64,000 nucleotides of DNA from Neurospora crassa OR74A (Eukaryota; Ascomycota; Sordariomycetes; Sordariales; Sordariaceae). This document shows positions 22,595 through 34,865 of this stretch, in pieces. The translations under genes were made by a program, and so were the position numbers. Each line of letters starts with the position of its first letter. The stretch's first letter is position 1. The notes under the pieces are model-generated. The model had not been told where the DNA came from. It made no database searches and saw only the letters and a program-made list of their open reading frames with translations. The stretch is from NCBI RefSeq assembly GCF_000182925.2, contig NC_026505.1, positions 3,596,001 to 3,660,000 on the forward strand, given 5' to 3'.

Positions 22595-25500
22595 GATGAT
22601 CGAAAATGTCGATAAGGTGAACGACGGTTTTGGTCTTGGTTGCCTTGAAGACTAATGATGTTATCCTTCAATGGAGCTTTGTTGATGTCGAGTCGTGGTG
22701 GATGTCGATGATTGTAACAGATGTTTGATGGTAGAGATGGGTGGTTGAAGGTGGTACGGGAATGCAGGTTGGGGATGGGGGGGAAGATAAAGTAGTTAGA
22801 AGGGAACGAGGTTTATAAGATGACTGGCCGATCTGAAGGTGTGTGGGATGATGTTCTCAGACGGTCTAATGCCACCGACGGACGCTAGTAGATGACGGGA
22901 TGCGAGGAAGAAGAAAGTAAGGCGCAGGCCCGAAATGTCATGTATGTACATATCAGTCCCTGTAAGTTTGTTAGCGTGGTTCCTGCCCCATATTTTCTCT
23001 GAAGGGGGGAATTGCAAGGCGGAACAGGTCTATTGACGACTTCTTATTGGCTGAAATTGTCTGATCTCAAGGTGTTCCAGCACACACACACAAACCCGCT
23101 TTATACTGGCTTCAGATCGAAATCATTGGTTTTATCCCCTGCTTCCTCCCCTGTTCAAAACCCCAGTTTGTACCAAGCTAACGAACTTACCAGGACTGAA
23201 GTGTACTAGCCTGCTGGATATCGGCTAGCCCAGTATTTCACTTGCAGGTACCCAAGTGCTAGTCCATGACTGGAGCTCCCCCCGTTTGGAAGAACGGATT
23301 TCCACTTCTGGTCGCGTCTCAGCCAGGGGTCGATTGGTGTACATAGTACAAGGTGGGATTCCGCATACCAGGCAGTCCACTTCTCAGCCCCTTACAAATC
23401 GTTTATCGTGTCTAGTATTCGTATAGCCCAGCTCGTAGCGTACTACACAGTATGTGCACCTGGCCGATGGCTCGCATGAACAAGCTACTTCCCAGAAAGA
23501 AGGATACCATGAATGCCCCATCTGAGCCTGGCGAGGTACCAAGTATACTTGCACTGGACGTTCCTTGTCGCTGTGTATCTACTTCCGGTCGACAAGACTG
23601 TGTAGATACCTTGCTGGCTGTGTCGAAACGACAGGTGCCATTCAAAAAAATGCCAGTGGCTTCCTTAACCTAATTCGATGTCTGAGTCCAAGGACCGCCC
23701 CTTGTCTGATATGCTACTGTAAGCTAATGCAACCTGAAAGCACTGGGATACCCACCTTTAGCGCAGTCGGTACCGGTTACGGAAATCGAGCAAAGACCAA
23801 AACGGTCAGACCATGACGTCTATCGGGGTAGCCTGTAATAAAAACGGTGAGTGCGCTCAGGCAGGGGGGAATGCTGACCCGGTTCTGCTTGACAGCATGC
23901 CCCTGGCGCAGCTTTGTATGTACAAGGGAGTTAATTGCCATGCCAATGGAACTGATATCCGTGCGTCGAGGAGGTTTTTGAAGGCACGTATTCGAGCTGC
24001 CCCTGGATTGAGGTGAGGTGGCATATCTCGAAAGGGGGAAAAAAATCGACAGTCAGAGCCTCCAACTCATCTCACTCACTACTTGAATGAAAATTTGTCT
24101 AAGCGACCAGAAAGTGGTGAGTTGGCCAAGAGGTAAGAGGCACGTAAGAAACCTCAGTATCTAAAGCCGGAGCCCGTGCACTTTGTTGAATTGTTAGTGT
24201 TGCATGGGTCTGATTGGCTGGACGGTCAAGCTGTCCAGACCGGGCAGCCAGTTGTCCCTCGTTGGCAGCCAACCGAACCACTGCCCTGTGGTCTTTCCAA
24301 GCCTTCTATTCACAGCACCCTTTCCGGTCGCGGCCACGATGAATCCCAAGACAAGCCACGCCATTTCCCTGGATCGACGGACCTACGCGCAAGATTGATT
24401 CTACCCTTTCCCGTCTGTTCGATCAATGAATCCGCAGTAAAGTGACCAACCAGTGCCAATCTGCGTCCAACAATTTGCGTGTGCCTAGGTTTGTGTCTGC
24501 TGCGAAGAGGTAGGTAGCACTTGGTCGTATCCTGATGTCCGAGCCCTCAACTCGCTCGATCCAATAAGAATGACTGCTAGCACATCCGTCCAGCACAAAC
24601 CCTGACCATGGCGTTCCCGGGAACTGCCAAAGCCGAAGGTTGTGTGCTGCCTGGGACCTCGAGTGACGACCAGACGCTGTCCGATTGTCCAGTCCCAACT
24701 CAGCGATCGCAGAAAACCCAGTTCAGGACCGGGAAACCAAAGGAACCCTTACCTACCTACGGTGTCGATACCTCAACAGGAACACAACAGCAAGAATAGC
24801 AGGGAAGGCAGGATCGCCAAAACCAACTCGATCGAGGCATTCACTGAACTCGGGAGCGCTCACCTGAAAATCTCGAACTCGGCCCCATCCACACCGATCC
24901 GCTCCGCGTCCGTGATCCGTCCAGTCCATCGCCCACCCAAACTGTCGGTTGCACCTAATATGCCAATAGTGCGGTATCTACCTAACTATACAGCGCTATC
25001 GTATACACAGTGCCCTATACAAAGCTACGAAGTTTTGCTTGTAGTGGCTCGTGCTCGGTACCTGACAAGGGTTCTTTCGGCTCGCAACCACAGCACGGTA
25101 TAGAGGGCCGGGATTTGCTGCCGCAGATTATCTTGCATGTCCAGTCTTTCAAACACGCCCAAGGACGGATATGCTTGACGCCGTGATTCCCTCTGCTAAT
25201 AGTCAAGCTAACCCTTTCTCCTTGGCCGAGACCGAACTGGCGGTGGACAGCTCGGTCCAATTCCAAGAGAGGGGGAAAAAAGGAAAGAAAACAGATGGCA
25301 GGGTAAACGCTGACTGGCCAAGCACTCGAGTGAGTTGGGTAACATGAAGGGAATTGGTAACCCATCGTACCGATCTTGACATTATAGCCGTGTGCCCTGA
25401 TAGGTAATGCAAACAATCCGGGCAGGTTATTCCCCTTGCACCAAGTAGGCCTTTACACTTGGGGTACCGGTGTTTGGCTTCTTTACCATCCAGCCCTATG

Positions 25501-28500
25501 TCTAGTTTGTTTGTTCGTTGGTAGGAAAAAGGCCACATCTTACTAAACTCAAAAGAACCAAAACAACAAACATGCGAGTATTGTAATGAGACTACAGGTC
25601 TCCCAAGCCCGGGTCTGAGTGTGTTGCGAGTTCCGTGCCTCGGCTTGAGAGGGAGATTCCGCTGTTTTCCCGTCCGCTTGTTGCTAAATCTGGACAGGAT
25701 TGATTAGCTCCAGGGTTCTGTGAGCAGTGGCTTTAAAGGTCATCAGCGTGACGGACGGGATCTTAGCGATCCAGTAACTTGGGTTCCCGACCGGTTAAAT
25801 GCATCGGAGCAGGGGTTCGGAGGACACAACGGCGTGTCCATCTCACCAGGCTCAACGGTTGACGCACAGTATGTAGGCAGTGTCTCAGTCAGTGAGCCAG
25901 AGATCGTAACGCTTGGATGCATACTGTACCGACAGAAATCGGACGAAAAAGGGACGAACAAGCGAGCAGATTTACATGGTGATTGGGAGCGATGTCCGGA
26001 CGGAGCACCCCGAACCCGCGCCGTCATGTAAAGATGATACAGTCCCAGGCCCGTATAACGAAGCTCGCGCCGGAGGAGACATGTCTGCGGTCCTCGACAT
26101 GGCTATATCTCCGCTGCGTGGCTTCCAACTTGAGACATGAGAATCCTATGTACTGTGGTTATCCCAATGCCGTACACTGCATTTTCAGGGCAAGTTCAGC
26201 CCTTTACTAAGCGGATTAAGCAGCAACCCATCCCCACCATCTTCAACGGCCCTATATTGTACACTACACATAAGATCGATTGTACTCCCGCTCACATCAT
26301 GGTAGCTGAAACGCAACAAACACCCCGCGGCGCGTTGAACGTTGACCAAATCTGTAGCCACCTAGTGAAGCAATTACGGCTGCCTTGAGCTCCCGAGTCA
26401 AGCTCCCTCTTCGATTCGTTCAACGTAATGGAAGTTGCTGTGCCCTTACCCCGCAGTGGTCCCGACTCGTCGGGAAGGGGCCGGTCAATATGGAATTTAC
26501 CTTCCCTATAATATCGACTATCTCTCTGGGGCTATCTCACTCATAACTTCCACTTAGTACTACTACCTCTGGCTACCATGGCATATGGGGCAAGTCGTCC
26601 CTTCCTTGTTTACGAAGTACGGTATCACTGTGGTCACTCTGACTGCAGCCAGTGAAACCGGTGTAATCTGGCAAACCACTCAGTCATATTTAGTTCTAGC
26701 AGTAGGTACTTACCACACTATAACCCAGCTCCAATTACTCCTTCCCAGTCGAATGGTAGCCTGAGGACTCGGGTCAAGGTTGCTCTAGTGTAGTAGACTG
26801 GGACCAGACCGGCCCAGCGATGGACACGGGGCAGGGCACAGTCTGACGGGCATTCCAAGTCGTCGATGCAGCCGAGTGAACAAAAATGACTTGCAGCCGC
26901 ATTGCAACAATGGTTTGCGTCTCGTCTACTGCCCCACTGTCAATACAGATCATCCTCCCGCCATCCGTCAGCTCCAGGTCTGCTTGGGAGAAGTAGTGGT
27001 TGGCCTTCAAGAACTTCGTTCCGTCTCCAAATTCATCTGCCCGCGATCACCTTGTCGTCATGCCCTGCAATATATCCACGATGACCCCAGTACAGACACA
27101 ACCTGCAGATAACGACGGTACACTAGAGGGAGCAAACGCATATAAACCACACTAGTTTCGATCCAAGGCCGCCAAGATGGCGGAACAACGATGGAATGAT
27201 TCCGTGTCGACGAGAAAGCACCCAGTTCTTGGCTGCAACTTGCACCGAATACCGGATGGTCGCGATCCTGCTGAGCTTTCGTACAACTACCACACCTGGG
27301 CATGCTGGACTGAATCGGCCAGGCCAGCGAATAATCGCTCCACACGTCTCCATCCAAGCCATGAGATGCCGAGGAGCGAGCGGGTGCTTAGACGTGCTTA
27401 GGTGCGTCCCCAATACATATGTCGCTAACATCCTGACAGACGGAGCGTTGGAGTGTTCATACGTGTTAGTCGCAGCTCCAGCGCATGGAATGCCATCGGC
27501 ATGCTTGAAAACTGGGGACTGCGCGAGACGAGAACCGGGCAAAAAGGTCACCCCACTACACTACCACGGGTCAATTCCCGGACGGACTTGGGCACGGCAC
27601 CACTACACGTGCACTGACCGTCTTTCGAACGAGTCTATTCTACTAGTGTATAGTCTTCCCACTCCAGTCGAAGGCTCGCAACAGTCGCCGAGTCGCCGGT
27701 GCCATTTTACGCTACTCCACAGCCACGGGCTTCCCCCTCCTCGGGACCCGAACCTACTTACCAGTAGTCCGGGAAAACGGTCCAAACGGAACCACATCAG
27801 CCACACTGACAAAACTGGTATGTACAGATGCGGCTGCGTGCCAGCGGCTCGGGCACCACCCTCCCTCATACCATGTGGCTAAAGCCCGACTCGGCGACCT
27901 GAGACCCAAGAAGGGGAGCGATCCGTTCGCCAAACTCTTTAGCGTTGACGCAAAAAACCGTTGTCACACAGCTTCGGGTCAAGAGGCGTCCAATTGTGGC
28001 AGGAAGATCTTCCAGGTGGCGTTCCTTGACTGTTGCCGTAGCCCCCTTGTCCAAATCCTTGCCCGCCCATCGATCCCTACCGTCGCGTACCGTCCAACCC
28101 GCCCTGCCCCTCTAAACCTTGGCTGGCGATTTCTAGCGAGCGTCCAGCTGAAGCTTTGGCGCCCTCGTGCCCAAATAGGAAGATCTTCATTACCCTTGTC
28201 GCCTGGGCACGTTACTTCAGCCATTATCATCCTAGTACGGTATCAACTGGCTATTGTATTACGCTTTACTGGAAAACGAGAGCAGCAGGTCATAAAGGCA
28301 AACTAATCTCAGCAAGATGATGGTATAAGCAAGTTCTATCCCGCATCAGATGCAATAAGCTACCAAAACACCCCGAAAGCTGACAAGATATGTCGCTATA
28401 TAGGTACTGTGTATGCAGTACTGGTGGAGACAGTTTCCTGGAACCTCAACAATAGCGGCCTGGGGGTACGCCTGCTCCTCTCCATGGGGCTTCCCCGTCA

Positions 28501-31500
28501 TCGACTGCAACGGTTATCCCCCAGTCGTTTTGACGGTCACCCTGGTCTTCCGCTAAACCTTCTTGACGATGAGGTTGCGAAGTGTGGGGCAGGAGCGAGA
28601 TGCAAATGTAACCTTGGAATACGGCAGCACCATGTTGGAAGTAGTGTACAGTATTAACCCCTGAGCGCATACTCCAGCAATTGCATATGTACGCAGTACA
28701 TTGTTTACATGCTAAAATTTCTCTACAGTACCTACCTACCTCTAGTAGTGTACACTTACATCATGATTGTGGGCGCGGCCACAACTGCCTGTCTCCCACC
28801 AGAAGCTCCCACCAGAAGCCAGCACCCCTTTCGGCACACACACATGGCGCTCCCCCCTACGTGTAGTGTCTTCAATGCTATGTACATGCAGTTTCAGGGG
28901 ACTGTACTGTAATCATAGGTGAGTATAACTCCCTAGTTCTCGAAACCAACAGTGGTAGTGAAAACAAGATTGACTAACACGGAATAGTGGCTGATCATGT
29001 TTCACCCACCGTACCCGAAAGCCTCAATCGAATGTACGAGTCCAAGATGAGATCGAACTTCAGTTAGCTGGTGGGTGTTCAATTCCACACCGAACACAAG
29101 GTTTATCTCCATGCGATTCCCCCTACCCTATCAGCAAGATAATTTCATGAGGGACATCCCACCCTGTCAGTCTGGAGGCAGGAGCGGTCGCACGAATATT
29201 GATACGCTTGGCTAGCGGTATGACCTTCACCAAGAAGACTCTCGGCGGACCGTTTCTGTCAGTGATTGGATGCCTGTAATGCCCAAACCCCTGTCCAGCT
29301 CAAACCCAGAGCCTCCTTGACGTGCTCTATGCAAGATGGCATGAAAGGCGTTCACACATTCATTGTGGCTGGGACTCGAGTCCCCGTTTCGAACTTGGAC
29401 CGAGACACTACCGTTCTCCATAGGCCTCTTGTCGACTACCTTAGCTTACGCACATCATTGGCAAGATCCGCCTCATTGCCATGCTCTTGATGGCACATCA
29501 TGGATCCACTCGACTAAGGAAGCGTCAACAATCAACGCTACCTTTCGACTCTGCTTTTCCTTCCTAGCGTACTTCAGAATAGTGGCTGTCAGACATCCAA
29601 GACAGTGCCATCACGGCACCTTCCATTTACCTAGTTTTTCATCCGGCCTTTTGGTAAACGGGGTCTCCATCCTATGCGCTGCATCCGCATTTCCGAGACA
29701 CTCAATGGAATCGGCGCTTGATTAAATGCCTGAAGGCAGTTCGTCAGCTTGGCTAGCAGCGTTTTCGGATGGCCAGATATTGCCCGGTCCATCCAGCAGG
29801 ATCCTTTGCACGGCGAAGGAAGTCCTGCTATCAGTACGACCTAACATCAGGGAAGAAGATGCAATGCTACTGTCTTTTTAACGTGTTGGCTGGCCCACTT
29901 GAAGGGCAAAGATCAAGCTTTGTGGAAGCCTTTGGCAGCTGCTGGTACTGTCGACATGATAACCGATGAGGGAGTCGGTGCCAGAACACGGAAAACTCCG
30001 TATATGGTCGAACTGATACAGAAACACCAGGCACTTCCGTGGCTGACGTTGTACGTCCTGCAGACCCACAATCAACTTGCAGTTCCAGGGCTGATAATGA
30101 ACCAGAGGGATGTAGGTCGGCGACCTGATCAAAGTCCTTGCTGCAACATGCCCAGAAAGGCATCAAGTCAGCGTGTGGCCTGCATCAAGGTCATCTCGAA
30201 TACCATGACCCCCGCCCGGCCAAGCACAGCTCATGTCGCAACCTTTCTTCTTCGTTCTCTGGTCCCCGGCCGGAGTCCAGATCTTCGACACTTCTTATGG
30301 TGTGAGAGCCCACTGGACATTGATATTTCTTCTATTGCCACTATCGCCGAGAGATGCCTCAAAGTGAGACATGACCAGGGTATTAATGCAAGAGATGGGT
30401 AGAGGAGGGGAAAGATATGGATGCCAACGCATACTCACTTCTTCCTGACGTGCGGCTTAGCAAACTTGCCAGAACATGGCAAGAATCCAGATCAGTATTC
30501 GGTTAGGAGATGTTGATGAAGCAGGGAGCCTGGTCAACGATCTTGATGTTGCTGGGCTCGGTTAGTTTCCGACTGCCGTACTAGTCCACTTGGACTGTGC
30601 CTTCCCGCTCACTTAACTATTACGGTACTTAACGACCGGTAGTGGATGCTTGAGACGTACCGACGGAACTGAGTCTGTTCAGACGAGATGTATCAAACCG
30701 TGAGTAATGCGCCATGCGGAAGGGCGATGGCACAAACAATGCGTATCAAAAACGATCTTGCTTTCATGGAAGGGCTACGAACAGGAGCCCCGATATGTTA
30801 TTCTGATTTCAAAGCGGGGGATGTGACGAGGAGCTACATGACGAGTCTTTGCCCAATGGATGCTTTATGGCTGAAACTCTGTAAGAATCCTCCACTTGAC
30901 GCCATCTCAGCCATCTCTCAGTTTCTGGGTCTAGTAGTCGAAGGCTCGGAATCTGGTTAGTTACCTAGGTAGTTAGTTAGTTCGAAAGGAAGGCAATCAA
31001 GTCCCGAAAGTGTGTATGAGCGTTTGGATTGGTCAGACCAGATTAATGAGGGAAATTGCACTTTCTGAAAAAAGGATGCTATTCGTGAGCAACGACAAGC
31101 AACGCATAACTTCGGTAGTACTATGAAGTAAGCCCATCCCAGAAATATGACAGGGCTGGGCTGAATGAATGAATAATATATGGTCATCATAATGGTGGTG
31201 GGTACCGTTAATACAGGCCGTAGGCCCCACAAAGAAAGAAGGGCGACTAAGAAAATTCATGATGTAAAAGGTAGAACGGATGAAACTCGGGTGCAACGGT
31301 TCTGGTCGTGAACTAAAGATTAATCAGGGTTTCGCTCTACACCAAAGTCTGTAGTGAGCGAGACATAGGTACCTAGGGAAGCACATCCGACATCCGGAAT
31401 GACTGGGATAAGTAGTGTGATACCCAGGAGGAGGAAAGGAGCATAAAAGCGGAAGCGGGGAGGGTGAAGGCGAAGGGTCAGGGAACATTGCTGTTGGTTT

Positions 31501-34500
31501 TCTCTCCCCCCCTTACCCGTTTATGTTAGCGAGCCCCAACCTAACCGTTCTAATCAAGTGGCCAGCCTCTTTGTGATGTATGTCAAGACGGCTGCATACA
31601 CCTCTACCTACTAACCTCTACCAACCAACCTTGCCTCATTTACTACCATAGGTTTGATGCTCCCATCCATCCATCATCTCCGGAAGGCGTCACAACTCCC
31701 CCCGATCACTACGCAGTAAAGCCGGATGGACCAGGTGGCCGTGGAGGTCACGGTAGGTAGGTATTCTTGGCCTCCTCGCCCACCGTGACTCCCAAGGTAG
31801 AGGTACCTGCCTACCTACTCTACAGTCTTTGCGCAGAGTGTAGGTACTTTTGTGGTAGTAATACACTACTGTCTCTGCTCTGACCACTTTGGGCCAAGTG
31901 CTTGTCTCGTATTTGCGGAGCGACTCATGCCAGTGGGCCGGAAGGAGGGACGGAGGACACTCCGACAGCATAACGGGAGGGTTGACATCTGTGGGGAGTG
32001 CAGTGCGTTTGCTGACTGAGTGCTACTAGTGGACCGTCATAGTAAAAGATGAAAACTGACGGTCCGAGTCCAGAACGCAGGCGGACGGCATACTACTCAT
32101 TTCCTCGCCTGCTTTGGTCCACTGCACTGCACTGCACAACGAAGGGCCGGGCTGCAAAGAAAAAAGACTGGATGAATCGGTTCACGCCGCGAGGTTAAGT
32201 CTTCGTTGCTAGAGGTACGTACTTCCTGCCTACGCGTTTCAGTCCAACCTTCCAGTAAGTACTAGTAGTACTAGGCCGAAGCAGACGGAGTGGTTTACAA
32301 AACCGTCTGATACGCGCGAGCTGTGTAAGTAGGTAGGTACCTACCACTGAATTACACAACACCCTGTTAAGAGGGGTAGTAGAGCGATCAAATTTCACAT
32401 AATCAAGAATGGCCGTCACTAACAGCCTGCATGTACCTCGCTGCAGTGGACAATTACGCCAGTAGTTTGATCTCGTAAATTACGGGTTCGTTCTTTCCGG
32501 TTCAGGTTCTGGCCTTCGTAGCAAGGGATCCCATCGGAGGCAGATGCAAGCAGACGGAAGGAGCGAGCTGAGAACTGAATGCCGAGCGAGTCCGAAACGA
32601 ACCGACTTGGCAAGCTGAGGACCCTGCGTGTGAGTGAGACTAGAGGTAGTGAATGACGGAAGCTTGACGGTTGTTGGCGGTTGCTAAGCGCCCGGCCGGC
32701 TGAGGAAGGCACAACTTGTTGCGGCGGCAAGGAAAAGACGGTTGCTCCACCTTTGATATGACCTGTGAGCTCACGACGGCTTCTAAGGACAGCCCGGGAA
32801 AGAAAGAGCGACACGAGGCCTCACTCTTTCAGGTTGTTCCGTGGGCCGGGTCCCATAAAAGCTGCAGTCTCGCTGGGCTACTACTACATGGCGGGCAGTT
32901 GCAAGTGCCGCGGTGGACGGGGTTTCAACCATTCGCCACCGCGTGCAAGACAACACCATGTCACTGCAGACGGACTGAATGAGGACCCGAAATTGCCAGA
33001 GTGCTGGCTGGCACTGAAGTGCCGTGGCCGAAGGGAGTTGCCGACCGGGCGATTGCTAATGTCAACCCTCCAACTTTGTTAGTTCCGTGTTACTGCGGCC
33101 TTGAAAGAACTCAAGTAGAGGTAACTTGAGTTGAACTGCCGCGGTCAACAGCTGAGTCCATCCCTCAAAGCTCTTCAGAGTGGTCACAATGAACACACAA
33201 GGACGACATTCAGAGAATGAAACCTGAGTGTCAACGAATGACTTGCAGTGTTAGAATGTTCGTCTTCGGAGGCCGGTGCTCCAAGTACCTAGTATTTGAC
33301 TTTGGTTCATTACGCTGGTGCCGCACTGAACCCAACTGACGAGTGCCGACCAAGCAAGTCCATGTCAATTGAACAGGTAAGTAAAGGGGATGATGCTACG
33401 CAGTACGTGCAAGATCAGGCTACAACAGCGGCGGGTGCCATGGAAGGATGGAAGAACTCTCATGAACCTGGGTTCCCCTTAAGGCTTGCAAGACACTCGG
33501 CTTTTGTTCCCTTGTTGAGTTCACTCACTTATTACCACGCACTCGTGGCAATTCGTGCGGCATGGCCCATCATTACACCAAGTCTGGCTGACGCAAACTG
33601 TAGGTAAGGACGGAACCAATACCAAACTTTAGGCCGGGTTTTCAAGTTCCAAGTGCCTGTCTCTGCTGGTGCACAATGGTGAGAACCAAACTAGATCACT
33701 CAATCACCTTACTGTATAGGTACCTCTGGCCGCGATGCTCTTTTGGCATCTGAATTATGCACCTGCTTGAATAGAGGTACAGTTTGGCGTACAAAGGGCT
33801 TTTCTATACTGGCCGACTGGTTGGGGACGCGGCAAAAACGACTGGAGCTTGAATGACTTGGACTTTGGCGAACTAATCACCACGGACACTCAGCTGAAAT
33901 GAAGAAAAAAAAAATTGCAAGTTTAAACACTCACTGATCCCCCCCTCTCTGCTGTTCATTCGCTAACTCATGAACACGAATTATGAACACGCATATTCCG
34001 TGGCATCGTCCGCTTTTCCTGACCGGTTTCACTCCATTTACGTTGGCATATTTCCACCAAGCATCTGGCACTTCCAATGATGGGTTACCACCTCGGAGTG
34101 AGATTTTTGGACATTTTAAACAGCTTACCTACGCTTTCTGCCTCTGAGTTTTACTTTACCCTGTACATGCTAGGTACCTCTAGGTACTTACCTACTCCTC
34201 ATCATCGAGTAATCAGCTCCTCCTTTACTCGCTGTCGTCATTGGCCTTCCACGGAACTTGCTAGTTCAGTTATGAAGCACAGTGGCAGGGAACTAAGCCT
34301 AGGTATATAGGTAGTATTCTCCGATTCGAGAGGAAAAAAAAAAAAAGAAAAGAGAGAAGTCGATACGAGTGCCTGACCGACCGCAATTATAGGACACACA
34401 CTTTCGCTCTTGATAGCAACAAATGCCAATGGGCAGAGAAGCAAATGCATGAAAGGTCCACAAGAGACTGCAGACAATGTTATGTGAAAAGGAGCAGCGT

Positions 34501-34865
34501 GCCCGTTACACACTCGTTAGAGTCGACCTGGGGAGCCAACCAAATCCTCGGCTAACTGTATTGGCAACAGATCCATCGTGATTATGGCTGTCAAAAACTG
34601 TCATTGTACTGAGCATTGAATCATTTGTCCGTAGAGAGTCCAGCTCGCGCTGTGTCTTCCCTTGCCACCAAAAAATGAGAAAGCAATCGCCTGATTTGAA
34701 ATTTGCGCAAATTTTGCGCAAATGGCTTTCCTCCTCCCATCACTCCGTCAGATCTAACTTGATATTTCCCGCCTAGCCACGATAAAAGCAGAAAGAAGAA
34801 AACGTGAGAATCTAGTCTTACTAAAAGATAGTGGAACTGGCAATAAGTGGCCCTTCACCCAGCCC
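22595..34865. other. 12-kb gene desert between the Myb and OGT-like genes
   Basis: No protein gene is supported in 12.3 kb. The longest open frames (about 228 codons at 27196, 167 at 29899) look random in composition and have no partners. The left end (22600-23000) is probably the Myb leader and promoter. The region carries scattered TACC/GGTA tetranucleotides (for example 28727-28743, 31745-31756, 32331-32344, 34170-34195), copies of the CTAGTGTA word (26785, 27119, 27643), an (ACTGC)n run near 32120 and A-rich runs (33904-33913, 34327-34339). Part may be extended regulatory DNA or non-coding transcripts. Confidence 0.45.
34701..34723. promoter_or_regulatory. Two adjacent TTTGCGCAAA palindromes
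   Basis: ATTTGCGCAAAT (34701-34712, itself a perfect palindrome) is followed directly by TTTGCGCAAAT (34713-34723). The TTGCGCAA core resembles the dyad bound by some bZIP (C/EBP-type) dimers. It lies about 140 bp beyond the OGT stop codon. A regulatory role is inference only. Confidence 0.35.

Noticed and set aside
27196-27882. 228-codon open frame in the 22.6-34.9 kb desert
   Set aside because: No domain, low-quality composition, overlapping frames of similar length on the other strand and no splice-linked continuation; it looks like a chance ORF.
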